DNA from: Klebsiella michiganensis
GTDB taxonomy: Bacteria > Pseudomonadota > Gammaproteobacteria > Enterobacterales > Enterobacteriaceae
Direction of reading: 5' to 3'
Assembly: GCA_000963575.1 (NCBI GenBank)
Contig: CP011077.1
Span: forward strand, 1,488,001-1,552,000
DNA: 64,000 bases
Shown: piece after piece, positions 1 through 7,937 of the stretch
Numbering within the stretch: position 1 is the first letter of the stretch
How the letters are laid out: every line of letters starts with the position of its first letter
Position numbers and translations under genes: made by a program
The notes under the pieces: generated by a model
Database searches by the model: none
The model's input: the letters and a program-made list of their open reading frames with translations, nothing else
What the model was told of the DNA's origin: nothing

Positions 1-134
1 ATAAACTTGCGGCGATAAGCCTTTTTACCCCAGGATGCTCCCGGCTGCCACTCACCCGTTGCTAATGAAAGGAAGAGTTTCCAGCCTGTTTGAGGCAGGG
101 TTTCGGTAGCTTGCGCGGCAGCGATCTGAGACAT
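1..134 (-). CDS. ybjX: YbjX/VirK-like DUF535 protein, N-terminal fragment
   Basis: This is the first 44 codons of a minus-strand gene cut by the window edge. The ATG is at 134-132 and the frame stays open to base 1. The visible peptide begins MSQIAAAQATETLPQTG and ends in a basic stretch (GKKAYRRKF), which resembles the start of the VirK/YbjX (DUF535) family as I remember it. Position supports the call: in E. coli ybjX lies divergent from macA, as here. The family's role is poorly defined; its members are associated with PhoP-type envelope stress and virulence. Most of the protein is outside the window, so the assignment rests mainly on synteny. Confidence 0.6.
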   Translation of the reverse strand, partial: MSQIAAAQATETLPQTGWKLFLSLATGEWQPGASWGKKAYRRKF

Positions 135-275
135 GATAAAAACCTGAATTCGAGAAAGATGCCAATATTTCAACATGCCGGATGTCAACCGACATTCAAT
201 AACTGTTACATATCTTCACATTGTGAAGTTTGTTTATGAACCGTTTAATCATGCGTTAGCTATTTCAGGATTTAT

Positions 276-1391
276 ATGAAAGTTAAGGGAAAATTTAAAA
301 AACGTTATTGGCTTTACGCGCTGTTAGTGGTGATATTTTTCCTCTGGCTTTGGCAATTTTTGCATGCACCAACCCCACAATACCAGACGATGATTGTGCG
401 TAAGGCTTCGCTTCAGCAAAGCGTCCTGGCAACAGGAAAGCTCGATGCCGTGCGCAAAGTTGACGTCGGGGCGCAGGTGAGCGGGCAGTTAAAAACGCTG
501 TCGGTTAGCATTGGCGATAAGGTGAAAAAAGATCAGCTTCTGGGGGTTATCGATCCCGAACAGGCGGAGAACCAGGTCAAAGAGGTTGAAGCCACGCTGA
601 TGGAGCTGCGTGCACAGCGCATGCAGTCCGAAGCCGAAAGTAAGCTTGCCGCGGTGACGCTGTCCCGCCAACAGGCGCTGGCGAAAACCCAGGCGGTGTC
701 CCGCCAGGATCTTGATAAAGCGGCAACCGATCTGGCGGTTAAACAGGCACAAATTGGCACCATTGACGCGCAGATTAAGCGTAATCAGGCCTCTTTAAGT
801 ACCGCTAAGACTAACCTTGAATTTACCCGGATTGTTGCGCCAATGGCGGGGGAAGTGACGCAAATTACGACCCTGCAAGGCCAAACTGTGATTGCCGCGC
901 AGCAGGCGCCGAATATCCTGACGCTGGCGGATTTAAGCACCATGCTGGTGAAAGCCCAGGTCTCTGAAGCTGATGTTATACACCTCAAGCCGGGCCAGAA
1001 AGCCTGGTTTACGGTACTTGGCGACCCGATGACGCGCTATGAAGGCGTGCTGAAAGATATCCTGCCGACGCCAGATAAAGTCAACGAGGCCATTTTCTAT
1101 AATGCGCGCTTTGAGGTGCCTAACCCGAAAGGCATTCTGCGCCTCGATATGACCGCGCAGGTGCATATTCAACTGGGGGGCGTAAAAGATGTGCTGACTA
1201 TTCCTCTGGCCGCGCTGGGCGAACCAATTGGAGATAATCGCTATAACATCACGGTGCTGCGCAACGGGGAAGAGAAACCTCGAGAAATCACTATCGGCAT
1301 GCGTAACGACACGCAGGTTCAGGTCGTTAACGGGCTGGAAGAAGGCGAAGAGGTGGTGACTGGTCGCGCCAATGCCGGGGGCGGTAAATGA
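276..1391 (+). CDS. macA: Macrolide/enterotoxin export periplasmic adaptor MacA
   Basis: Membrane-fusion adaptor of the MacAB-TolC tripartite pump, linking the inner-membrane ABC protein MacB to outer-membrane TolC. The protein has 371 residues, the normal family length. It has a basic N-terminus followed by one membrane anchor (about residues 12-28), then a lipoyl/barrel-sandwich half (VDVGAQVSGQL), an alpha-helical hairpin rich in Glu/Gln/Ala (about 95-180), the second lipoyl half (IVAPMAGEV) and a beta-barrel/membrane-proximal domain. The stop codon overlaps the macB start in an ATGA, indicating translational coupling. It is divergent from ybjX across about 140 bp that must hold both promoters. 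Confidence 0.97.
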   Translation: MKVKGKFKKRYWLYALLVVIFFLWLWQFLHAPTPQYQTMIVRKASLQQSVLATGKLDAVRKVDVGAQVSGQLKTLSVSIGDKVKKDQLLGVIDPEQAENQVKEVEATLMELRAQRMQSEAESKLAAVTLSRQQALAKTQAVSRQDLDKAATDLAVKQAQIGTIDAQIKRNQASLSTAKTNLEFTRIVAPMAGEVTQITTLQGQTVIAAQQAPNILTLADLSTMLVKAQVSEADVIHLKPGQKAWFTVLGDPMTRYEGVLKDILPTPDKVNEAIFYNARFEVPNPKGILRLDMTAQVHIQLGGVKDVLTIPLAALGEPIGDNRYNITVLRNGEEKPREITIGMRNDTQVQVVNGLEEGEEVVTGRANAGGGK

Positions 1392-3334
1392 CGGCGCTGC
1401 TTGAACTAAAGGACATTCGCCGCAGCTATCCCTCCGGTGAAGAGCAGGTTGAAGTGCTGAAGGGCATCAGCCTGACGATTGAAGCCGGGGAGATGGTGGC
1501 GATTGTAGGCGCGTCAGGTTCCGGTAAATCGACGCTAATGAACATCCTCGGTTGCCTGGATAAACCCAGCAGCGGGAGCTACAAAGTGGCGGGTGTGGAT
1601 GTGTCGGGGCTGGATAGCGATGCGCTGGCGACGCTGCGCCGCGAGCACTTCGGCTTTATCTTCCAGCGTTATCACCTGCTTTCTCACCTGAATGCTTCGC
1701 AAAATGTTGAAGTCCCGGCGGTCTATGCCGGGACAACGAGAGCCCAGCGGCAGCAGCGCGCGCATGAATTGCTGGGGCGCCTTGGGCTGAAGGAGCGGGT
1801 GGAATATCTTCCTTCACAGCTTTCGGGTGGGCAGCAGCAGCGCGTCAGTATCGCCCGGGCGCTGATGAACGGCGGCCAGGTGATTCTGGCGGATGAACCC
1901 ACGGGCGCGCTGGACAGCCACTCCGGCGAAGATGTGATGGCCACGCTGAAGCAGCTCCGTGAGCGCGGGCATACGGTGATTATCGTGACTCACGATCCTG
2001 CCGTGGCGGCGCAAGCTCAGCGTATTATCGAAATTCGCGACGGGGAAATTATCAGCAACCCTCCGCCGGTGCATCAGCCTGCAGCGCGCACGGTTGAAAA
2101 TCAGGCTCTGGGGAGCGGCTCGTCAATCCAGCAACTCATCAGCAGCTTCCGCGAGGCTCTGGGTATGGCCTGGCTGGCAATGGCCGCGAACAAGATGCGC
2201 ACGCTGCTGACTATGCTTGGCATCATTATTGGTATTGCCTCGGTGGTTTCCATTGTCGTGGTGGGTGATGCCGCCAAGCAGATGGTGCTGGAAGATATTC
2301 GCTCTATCGGCACCAATACGATTGACGTTTATCCCGGTAAAGATTTTGGCGATGATAATCCGCAGTTCCAGCAGGCATTGAAATACGATGATTTGTTGGC
2401 TATTGGCCAGCAGCCGTGGGTGAGTTCGGCCACGCCTTCTATTTCCAGTAATTTGCGTCTGCGTTACGGAAACGTGGATGCGGCGGCCAGCGTCAATGGC
2501 GTGAGCGGCGACTATTTTGATGTGTACGGTATGACTATGAGCCAGGGCGCGAGCTTTAACGACGAGCAAATGAATGGCCGCGCGCAGGTTGTGGTGCTGG
2601 ATGCGAACAGTAAAAGGCAGTTATTCCCGAACAAAAGTGACGTTGTCGGTGAAATCCTGCTGGTCGGCAATATGCCGGCGACGGTGATTGGCGTGGCGGA
2701 AGAGAAGCAGTCGATGTTTGGCAGCAGCAAAGTGCTGCGTGTCTGGCTGCCCTATAACACGATGGCCGGGCGAGTGATGGGGCAAAGCTGGCTCAACTCG
2801 ATAACTGTCCGTGTTAAAGAGGGCTACGACAGCCACGAAGCGGAGCAGCAGCTTAATCGCCTGCTGTCGCTGCGCCACGGCAAGAAAGACTTTTTCACCT
2901 ATAACATGGACGGGCTGTTGAAAACGGCGGAAAAGACCACACGTACTCTTCAGATGTTCCTGACGCTGGTGGCGGTTATTTCGTTGCTGGTCGGAGGCAT
3001 TGGGGTGATGAATATCATGCTGGTGTCGGTCACTGAACGCACGAAAGAGATCGGTATCCGCATGGCGGTGGGCGCCCGGGCCAGCGATGTGCTGCAGCAG
3101 TTTTTAATTGAGGCGGTGCTGGTTTGCCTCGTCGGCGGCGCGCTGGGGATATCGCTGTCGCTGGTTATCGCCTTCACGCTTCAGCTAGTGTTGCCGGGCT
3201 GGCAGATTGGTTTCTCGCCGGTGGCGCTGCTGACCGCGTTTGGTTGTTCAACGGCAACGGGCGTGCTCTTTGGCTGGTTGCCGGCCAGAAACGCGGCGCG
3301 ACTAAACCCTATCGATGCATTAGCCCGTGAGTAA
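1388..3334 (+). CDS. macB: Macrolide export ABC transporter MacB (ATP-binding/permease fusion)
   Basis: Inner-membrane ABC protein that works with MacA and TolC to expel macrolides, heat-stable enterotoxin and other envelope substrates by a mechanotransmission mechanism (family knowledge). It has 648 residues. The N-terminal nucleotide-binding domain shows Walker A GASGSGKST at 41-49, signature LSGGQ near 145-149 and Walker B VILADEPTGALDS. A linker leads to the first membrane segment (about 270-295), a large periplasmic domain and three C-terminal membrane segments, the FtsX-like MacB topology. It overlaps macA by 4 nt and is followed by a hairpin terminator shared with the convergent cspD. 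Confidence 0.98.
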   Translation: MTALLELKDIRRSYPSGEEQVEVLKGISLTIEAGEMVAIVGASGSGKSTLMNILGCLDKPSSGSYKVAGVDVSGLDSDALATLRREHFGFIFQRYHLLSHLNASQNVEVPAVYAGTTRAQRQQRAHELLGRLGLKERVEYLPSQLSGGQQQRVSIARALMNGGQVILADEPTGALDSHSGEDVMATLKQLRERGHTVIIVTHDPAVAAQAQRIIEIRDGEIISNPPPVHQPAARTVENQALGSGSSIQQLISSFREALGMAWLAMAANKMRTLLTMLGIIIGIASVVSIVVVGDAAKQMVLEDIRSIGTNTIDVYPGKDFGDDNPQFQQALKYDDLLAIGQQPWVSSATPSISSNLRLRYGNVDAAASVNGVSGDYFDVYGMTMSQGASFNDEQMNGRAQVVVLDANSKRQLFPNKSDVVGEILLVGNMPATVIGVAEEKQSMFGSSKVLRVWLPYNTMAGRVMGQSWLNSITVRVKEGYDSHEAEQQLNRLLSLRHGKKDFFTYNMDGLLKTAEKTTRTLQMFLTLVAVISLLVGGIGVMNIMLVSVTERTKEIGIRMAVGARASDVLQQFLIEAVLVCLVGGALGISLSLVIAFTLQLVLPGWQIGFSPVALLTAFGCSTATGVLFGWLPARNAARLNPIDALARE

Positions 3335-3354
3335 TCCCGGCGGTTGGTCATAAA

Positions 3355-3383
3355 AATGCCAGCCTTATGGGCTGGCATTTTAT
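3355..3383. terminator. Bidirectional terminator between macB and cspD
   Basis: A 10-bp perfect stem (AATGCCAGCC at 3355-3364 with GGCTGGCATT at 3370-3379) has a 5-nt loop and A/T tracts on both sides. It sits between two convergent genes and can serve both. Confidence 0.85.
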
Positions 3384-3412
3384 TTGCGGGATGTACACAA
3401 TTAATGGGGAAA

Positions 3413-3634
3413 CTACGCGACCGCTTCCGCTTCGTGGGGAACGATCAGGCTGGCATGGTTGCCTTTAGGTCCCTGATGTACATCAAACCTGACAAGTTGT
3501 CCGGCTTTTAACGTTCTGTATCCGTCCATTTGAATGGTGGAGTAGTGGGCGAAGATATCTTCGCCGCCGCCTTCCGGGCAGATGAAACCGAACCCTTTGG
3601 CGTTATTGAACCATTTAACAGTACCCGTCTCCAT
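3413..3634 (-). CDS. cspD: Cold-shock-domain DNA replication inhibitor CspD
   Basis: A 73-residue single cold-shock domain. RNP1 (KGFGFI) and RNP2 (DIFAHY) are both intact. The acidic tail (HEAEAVA) and the METGTVKWFNNAKGF start distinguish CspD from the CspA-type proteins. In E. coli CspD is induced in stationary phase and on starvation rather than by cold, binds single-stranded DNA and inhibits replication; it is also a Lon substrate. The gene lies divergent from clpS as in E. coli, separated by about 320 bp that holds both promoters. Confidence 0.96.
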   Translation of the reverse strand: METGTVKWFNNAKGFGFICPEGGGEDIFAHYSTIQMDGYRTLKAGQLVRFDVHQGPKGNHASLIVPHEAEAVA

Positions 3635-3727
3635 GCTTCGACATCCTTCGTAAATCTTAATAGTGAGATGGAATCAACCGGTGGGTAAGGGCGGGCTGTT
3701 CAAAACCTCGCCAACTCACCCCGCTAC

Positions 3728-3755
3728 AATGTAGATATTTTATACACTGCGTCAA
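3728..3755 (-). promoter_or_regulatory. Candidate sigma70 promoter for cspD
   Basis: Read on the minus strand, TTGACG (3755-3750) and TACATT (3733-3728) are separated by 16 bp, giving 5/6 and 4/6 matches to the -35 and -10 consensus. It lies about 95 bp upstream of the cspD start. This is inferred from sequence only. Confidence 0.35.
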
Positions 3756-3868
3756 GCGTCTGGCGGGGCAGGTAAGGCAACAATGAGTCAAAAATTTGAA
3801 GCAGTTAACGCTATTGCTATTAATGTGATGTAGCTCGCTTAAGGGAATAAGTCACGGGATCGAATACG

Positions 3869-3897
3869 TTGTCATACGTTTGCGAAAAGCGTATTAC
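3869..3897 (+). promoter_or_regulatory. Candidate sigma70 promoter for clpSA
   Basis: TTGTCA (3869-3874) and TATTAC (3892-3897) are spaced by exactly 17 bp, about 60 bp upstream of clpS. Apart from this and the cspD candidate, I see no gene or strong structure in the 3635-3957 gap. Confidence 0.4.
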
Positions 3898-3957
3898 ACT
3901 CAATATAAGGCCTTGCCTGACAGTGTGTTGGGCTTCAACAAACGATGATAAATCGCA

Positions 3958-4278
3958 ATGGGTAAGACGAACGACTGGTTGGACTTTGACCAAATGGCGG
4001 CGGATAAACTGCGCGAAACGCTAAAACCGCCTTCCATGTATAAAGTTATACTGATGAACGATGACTACACGCCAATGGAATTTGTTATTGACGTACTGCA
4101 AAAGTTCTTTTCTTATGATGTTGAACGTGCCACGCAGTTGATGCTCACGGTTCACTATCAGGGTAAAGCTATCTGTGGCATCTTTACTGCAGAAGTAGCG
4201 GAAACCAAAGTGGCGTTAGTGAACCAGTATGCAAGGGAGAACGAGTACCCGTTGCTGTGTACGCTAGAAAAAGCCTGA
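3958..4278 (+). CDS. clpS: ClpAP adaptor protein ClpS
   Basis: Adaptor that recognises N-degron substrates (N-terminal Leu, Phe, Trp, Tyr) and delivers them to ClpAP while inhibiting SsrA-tag degradation. Its 106 residues equal the E. coli length. The flexible N-terminal extension (MGKTNDWLDFDQ) needed for delivery is present, and the core has the N-degron pocket motif NDDYTPMEFVIDVL. It sits 27 bp upstream of clpA in an evident two-gene operon. The window also carries aat, which creates ClpS ligands by adding Leu or Phe to proteins. Confidence 0.98.
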   Translation: MGKTNDWLDFDQMAADKLRETLKPPSMYKVILMNDDYTPMEFVIDVLQKFFSYDVERATQLMLTVHYQGKAICGIFTAEVAETKVALVNQYARENEYPLLCTLEKA

Positions 4279-4305
4279 TAAGGCCGATAATTTGGGGAGG
4301 TGCCT

Positions 4306-6579
4306 ATGCTCAATCAAGAACTGGAACTCAGTTTAAACATGGCTTTCGCCAGAGCGCGCGAGCACCGACATGAGTTTATGACCGTCGAGCATTTGTTACT
4401 GGCATTGCTCAGTAACCCATCTGCCCGCGAAGCGCTGGAAGCGTGTTCTGTGGACATGGTGGCGCTGCGACAGGAACTCGAAGCCTTCATCGAACAAACT
4501 ACGCCGGTCCTGCCACCTAACGTTGAAGAGCGCGACACGCAGCCGACGCTCAGCTTTCAGCGTGTGCTGCAGCGAGCGGTCTTCCACGTCCAGTCCTCCG
4601 GGCGCAGCGAAGTCACCGGTGCTAACGTGCTGGTGGCCATTTTCAGCGAGCAAGAATCCCAGGCGGCCTATCTGCTGCGCAAACATGAAGTGAGCCGCCT
4701 TGACGTGGTGAACTTTATCTCTCACGGCACGCGCAAAGACGAACCGAATCAGTCATCGGGCTCTGAAAACCCGGTCAATGAAGAGCAAGCAGGCGGGGAG
4801 GAACGTATGGAAAACTTCACCACCAATCTTAACCAGCTTGCGCGCGTTGGCGGGATAGACCCGCTGATTGGCCGTGATAAAGAGCTGGAGCGCGCTATCC
4901 AGGTTCTGTGCCGCCGTCGTAAAAATAACCCGCTGCTGGTCGGTGAATCAGGCGTGGGTAAAACGGCGATTGCCGAAGGGCTGGCCTGGAGAATCGTGCA
5001 GGGCGACGTGCCGGAAGTGATGGCCGACTGCACCATCTACTCGCTGGATATCGGTTCTCTGTTGGCGGGAACCAAATACCGCGGTGATTTTGAGAAACGT
5101 TTTAAAGCGTTGCTGAAGCAGCTCGAACAGGATCAAAACAGTATTCTGTTTATCGATGAAATCCACACCATCATTGGCGCTGGTGCCGCTTCCGGTGGCC
5201 AGGTCGATGCCGCGAACCTGATTAAACCGCTGCTTTCCGGCGGTAAAATTCGGGTGATTGGTTCGACAACCTATCAGGAATTCAGCAACATCTTCGAAAA
5301 AGATCGTGCCCTGGCGCGTCGTTTCCAGAAGATTGATATTACTGAGCCAAGCGTTGAAGAAACGGTGCAGATAATCAATGGCCTGAAGACAAAATACGAA
5401 GCGCACCACGATGTTCGCTACACCGCGAAGGCAATTCGCGCGGCGGTTGAGCTGGCGGTGAAATACATCAATGACAGGCATCTGCCGGATAAGGCTATTG
5501 ACGTCATTGATGAGGCTGGCGCGCGTAGCCGCCTGATGCCGGTCAGCAAGCGTAAGAAAACCGTCAACGTGGCGGACATCGAAACCGTGGTCGCTCGCAT
5601 TGCGCGTATTCCGGAAAAAAGTGTTTCCGCGAGCGATCGCGATACGCTGAAAAGTCTGGGCGATCGCTTGAAAATGCTGGTGTTTGGCCAGGATAAAGCG
5701 ATTGAAGCGTTGACCGAAGCTATCAAGATGAGCCGCGCTGGCCTGGGGCAGGATCATAAGCCTGTCGGTTCGTTCCTCTTTGCGGGCCCTACGGGGGTTG
5801 GTAAGACTGAAGTCACCGTCCAGCTGGCGAAGTCGCTGGGTATTGAGTTGTTGCGTTTCGACATGTCCGAGTACATGGAACGCCATACCGTGAGCCGCTT
5901 GATTGGTGCCCCTCCGGGCTATGTCGGCTTCGATCAGGGTGGCCTGTTAACGGACGCGGTCATTAAGCATCCGCACGCGGTTCTGCTGCTCGATGAAATC
6001 GAAAAAGCGCACCCGGATGTCTTCAACCTGCTGCTGCAGGTGATGGACAACGGTACGCTGACCGATAACAACGGGCGTAAAGCGGACTTCCGCAACGTGA
6101 TTCTGGTGATGACCACCAACGCCGGGGTACGGGAAACCGAACGCAAATCCATCGGGCTTATCCGTCAGGACAACAGCACCGATGCGATGGAAGAGATCAA
6201 AAAGATCTTTACGCCGGAGTTCCGTAACCGTCTCGACAACATTATCTGGTTCAACCACCTCTCCACCGAGGTGATTCATCAGGTGGTGGATAAATTTATC
6301 GTCGAGCTTCAGGTGCAGCTGGATCAGAAAGGCGTTTCGCTGGAAGTTAGCCAGGAAGCGCGTGACTGGCTGGCAGAGAAGGGGTATGACCGTGCGATGG
6401 GCGCTCGCCCGATGGCGCGTGTCATTCAGGATAGCCTGAAAAAACCACTGGCCAACGAACTGCTGTTTGGTAGCCTGGTGGACGGTGGGCAGGTAACCGT
6501 TGCGCTGGATAAAGATCAGCAGCAGCTGACCTACAACTTTGTCAGTGCTCAGAAGCACAAGCCCGAGGCCGCGCACTAG
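4306..6579 (+). CDS. clpA: ATP-dependent protease ATPase subunit ClpA
   Basis: Hexameric AAA+ unfoldase that feeds substrates into ClpP. I chose the ATG at 4306 (MLNQELELSLNMAF) because GGGGAGG lies 5 nt upstream and the protein then starts like E. coli ClpA; an in-frame GTG two codons earlier (4300) lies inside that ribosome binding site. The result is 757 residues. It has an N-domain of two repeats that binds ClpS, a linker (about 145-167), AAA1 with Walker A GESGVGKT (Lys219) and Walker B LFIDEIH, and AAA2 with Walker A GPTGVGKT (Lys500) and Walker B LLLDEIEK. An internal start is annotated separately. Confidence 0.98.
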   Translation: MLNQELELSLNMAFARAREHRHEFMTVEHLLLALLSNPSAREALEACSVDMVALRQELEAFIEQTTPVLPPNVEERDTQPTLSFQRVLQRAVFHVQSSGRSEVTGANVLVAIFSEQESQAAYLLRKHEVSRLDVVNFISHGTRKDEPNQSSGSENPVNEEQAGGEERMENFTTNLNQLARVGGIDPLIGRDKELERAIQVLCRRRKNNPLLVGESGVGKTAIAEGLAWRIVQGDVPEVMADCTIYSLDIGSLLAGTKYRGDFEKRFKALLKQLEQDQNSILFIDEIHTIIGAGAASGGQVDAANLIKPLLSGGKIRVIGSTTYQEFSNIFEKDRALARRFQKIDITEPSVEETVQIINGLKTKYEAHHDVRYTAKAIRAAVELAVKYINDRHLPDKAIDVIDEAGARSRLMPVSKRKKTVNVADIETVVARIARIPEKSVSASDRDTLKSLGDRLKMLVFGQDKAIEALTEAIKMSRAGLGQDHKPVGSFLFAGPTGVGKTEVTVQLAKSLGIELLRFDMSEYMERHTVSRLIGAPPGYVGFDQGGLLTDAVIKHPHAVLLLDEIEKAHPDVFNLLLQVMDNGTLTDNNGRKADFRNVILVMTTNAGVRETERKSIGLIRQDNSTDAMEEIKKIFTPEFRNRLDNIIWFNHLSTEVIHQVVDKFIVELQVQLDQKGVSLEVSQEARDWLAEKGYDRAMGARPMARVIQDSLKKPLANELLFGSLVDGGQVTVALDKDQQQLTYNFVSAQKHKPEAAH
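4795..4809 (+). promoter_or_regulatory. Internal ribosome binding site and ATG within clpA
   Basis: GGGGAGG (4795-4801) lies 5 nt before an in-frame ATG (4807, Met168), the same motif and spacing as at the main clpA start. In E. coli an internal start at the equivalent methionine makes the shorter ClpA65 form, which lacks the N-domain and linker. I infer that it is conserved here. Confidence 0.6.
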
Positions 6580-6595
6580 CGCTGGCTAAGGATGT

Positions 6596-6625
6596 AAAAA
6601 AGGCCGGGCATTGCCCGGCCTTTTT
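6596..6625. terminator. Terminator between clpA and infA
   Basis: A GC-rich stem (GGCCGGGCA at 6602-6610, with the complementary GCCCGGCC arm) is flanked by an A-tract and five Ts. It lies between convergent clpA and infA. The gap holds nothing else; the serW tRNA found here in E. coli is absent. Confidence 0.88.
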
Positions 6626-6676
6626 ATTACAACTAACTCTCAGCGCCGCCCATCTCAGGCCGCGGAATAAAAACTA

Positions 6677-6895
6677 TCAACGGCTACGGAAGACAATGCG
6701 GCCTTTGCTCAGGTCGTACGGGGTCAGCTCAACGGTGACTTTGTCGCCCGTCAGAATGCGGATGTAGTTTTTGCGCATTTTACCGGAGATATGAGCGGTA
6801 ACCACGTGCCCGTTTTCCAGCTCAACGCGGAACATGGTGTTAGGTAACGTATCCAGTACGGTACCCTGCATTTCAATATTGTCTTCTTTGGCCAT
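6677..6895 (-). CDS. infA: Translation initiation factor IF-1
   Basis: A 72-residue OB-fold protein that binds the 30S A site during initiation together with IF-2 and IF-3. The sequence MAKEDNIEMQGTVLDTLPN through KGRIVFRSR is essentially the enterobacterial IF-1, including the KMRKNYIRI strand that contacts h44. The start is the ATG at 6895. About 285 bp separate it from aat upstream on the same strand; that gap is AT-rich and must carry the infA promoter and leader, but I see no tRNA or other gene in it. Confidence 0.99.
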   Translation of the reverse strand: MAKEDNIEMQGTVLDTLPNTMFRVELENGHVVTAHISGKMRKNYIRILTGDKVTVELTPYDLSKGRIVFRSR

Positions 6896-7180
6896 CTAAT
6901 CCTCTGGGGTATCACTACCGTAGTTTGAACCGGCAAGATAATGCCGAAGTTCGCTTATCATGTAAAGAATTGTTGGTGAAATCACCAGTGAAAGTGCATT
7001 TTGCTTATTACCCGCCGGTTAGCAGCTTGCCGCATGGCAACATCTGCGATAAAGAACGCAAGGAGATAAATGAGAGGGTATTCCCTTAAACAATAAATCC
7101 CAGACAATGGCGGGGTAGCAGGCAAAAGCCACTTAGCGGCGCTAATTATAACACCCTCACATAAAATGTGTTGTTAAACA

Positions 7181-7876
7181 TTATTGCTCCAGCGTCTGTG
7201 GAACCCAGCAGTGAGAGCCTAAATGCTGTGGACGAAGTTCCGCTAATGCCTGGAGATACTCCCGACGGGGGATTTCAATCACGCCCAGTGACGCTGTGTG
7301 ATCATTTAAGACCTGGCAGTCGATCAATTTCCCGCCGTGGCGAATAAAGTGCTGACAGAAAACCAGCAGCGCCGTTTTGGAAGCATTCACCCGGCGGCTG
7401 AACATGGATTCGCCGCAAAATAATGCCCCCTGTGCCACGCCGTACATACCGCCTACCAGCTCTTTTCCATCCCACACTTCAATCGAATGGGCGTGGCCCA
7501 ATTCATGCAGGCGTAAATAGGCCTCCACAATCTCTGCGGTGATCCAGGTTCCTTCATTTCGGTCGCTCGCGCAGCCGTACAATACGCTCTCAAAGGCGTG
7601 GTTCAGCGTAACCGTATAGGGCGAAGTGCGGTGAAAGCGCTTCATGCTGCGGCTGAGGTGAAACTGCGCCGGGTAAAGAATGGCGCGGGGATCGGGCGAC
7701 CACCACAAAATAGGGTCGCCGGGAGAAAACCACGGAAAGATACCTCGCTGATAGGCCATCAGCAGGCGTGCGGGTGCCAGGTCGCCGCCAAGCGCCAGTA
7801 ACCCATTAGGTTCACGCAACGCCCCTTCCGGCGAAGGAAAGGCAATCGAGTCACGAGAAAGCTGCACCAGGCGCAT
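7181..7876 (-). CDS. aat: Leucyl/phenylalanyl-tRNA-protein transferase
   Basis: Adds Leu or Phe from aminoacyl-tRNA to proteins with N-terminal Lys or Arg, creating N-degrons for ClpS-ClpAP. The frame extends ten codons further upstream, but I start at the ATG at 7876 because MRLVQLSR matches the E. coli N-terminus; this gives 231 residues. Conserved stretches include FPSPEGALREPNGLLALGGDL, YQRGIFPWFSPGDPILWWSP and LIDCQVLNDHTASLG. It lies downstream of cydDC on the same strand, as in E. coli. Its pathway partners clpSA are about 3 kb away. Confidence 0.96.
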   Translation of the reverse strand: MRLVQLSRDSIAFPSPEGALREPNGLLALGGDLAPARLLMAYQRGIFPWFSPGDPILWWSPDPRAILYPAQFHLSRSMKRFHRTSPYTVTLNHAFESVLYGCASDRNEGTWITAEIVEAYLRLHELGHAHSIEVWDGKELVGGMYGVAQGALFCGESMFSRRVNASKTALLVFCQHFIRHGGKLIDCQVLNDHTASLGVIEIPRREYLQALAELRPQHLGSHCWVPQTLEQ

Positions 7877-7937
7877 GACGGCCAACACTCCAGAGCAATA
7901 GAGCAATAATAAATTGATAATAGTCTATTCAGAACGC

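Noticed and set aside
4948..5886. 312-codon open frame antisense to clpA
   Set aside because: Shadow of clpA coding bias without independent support.
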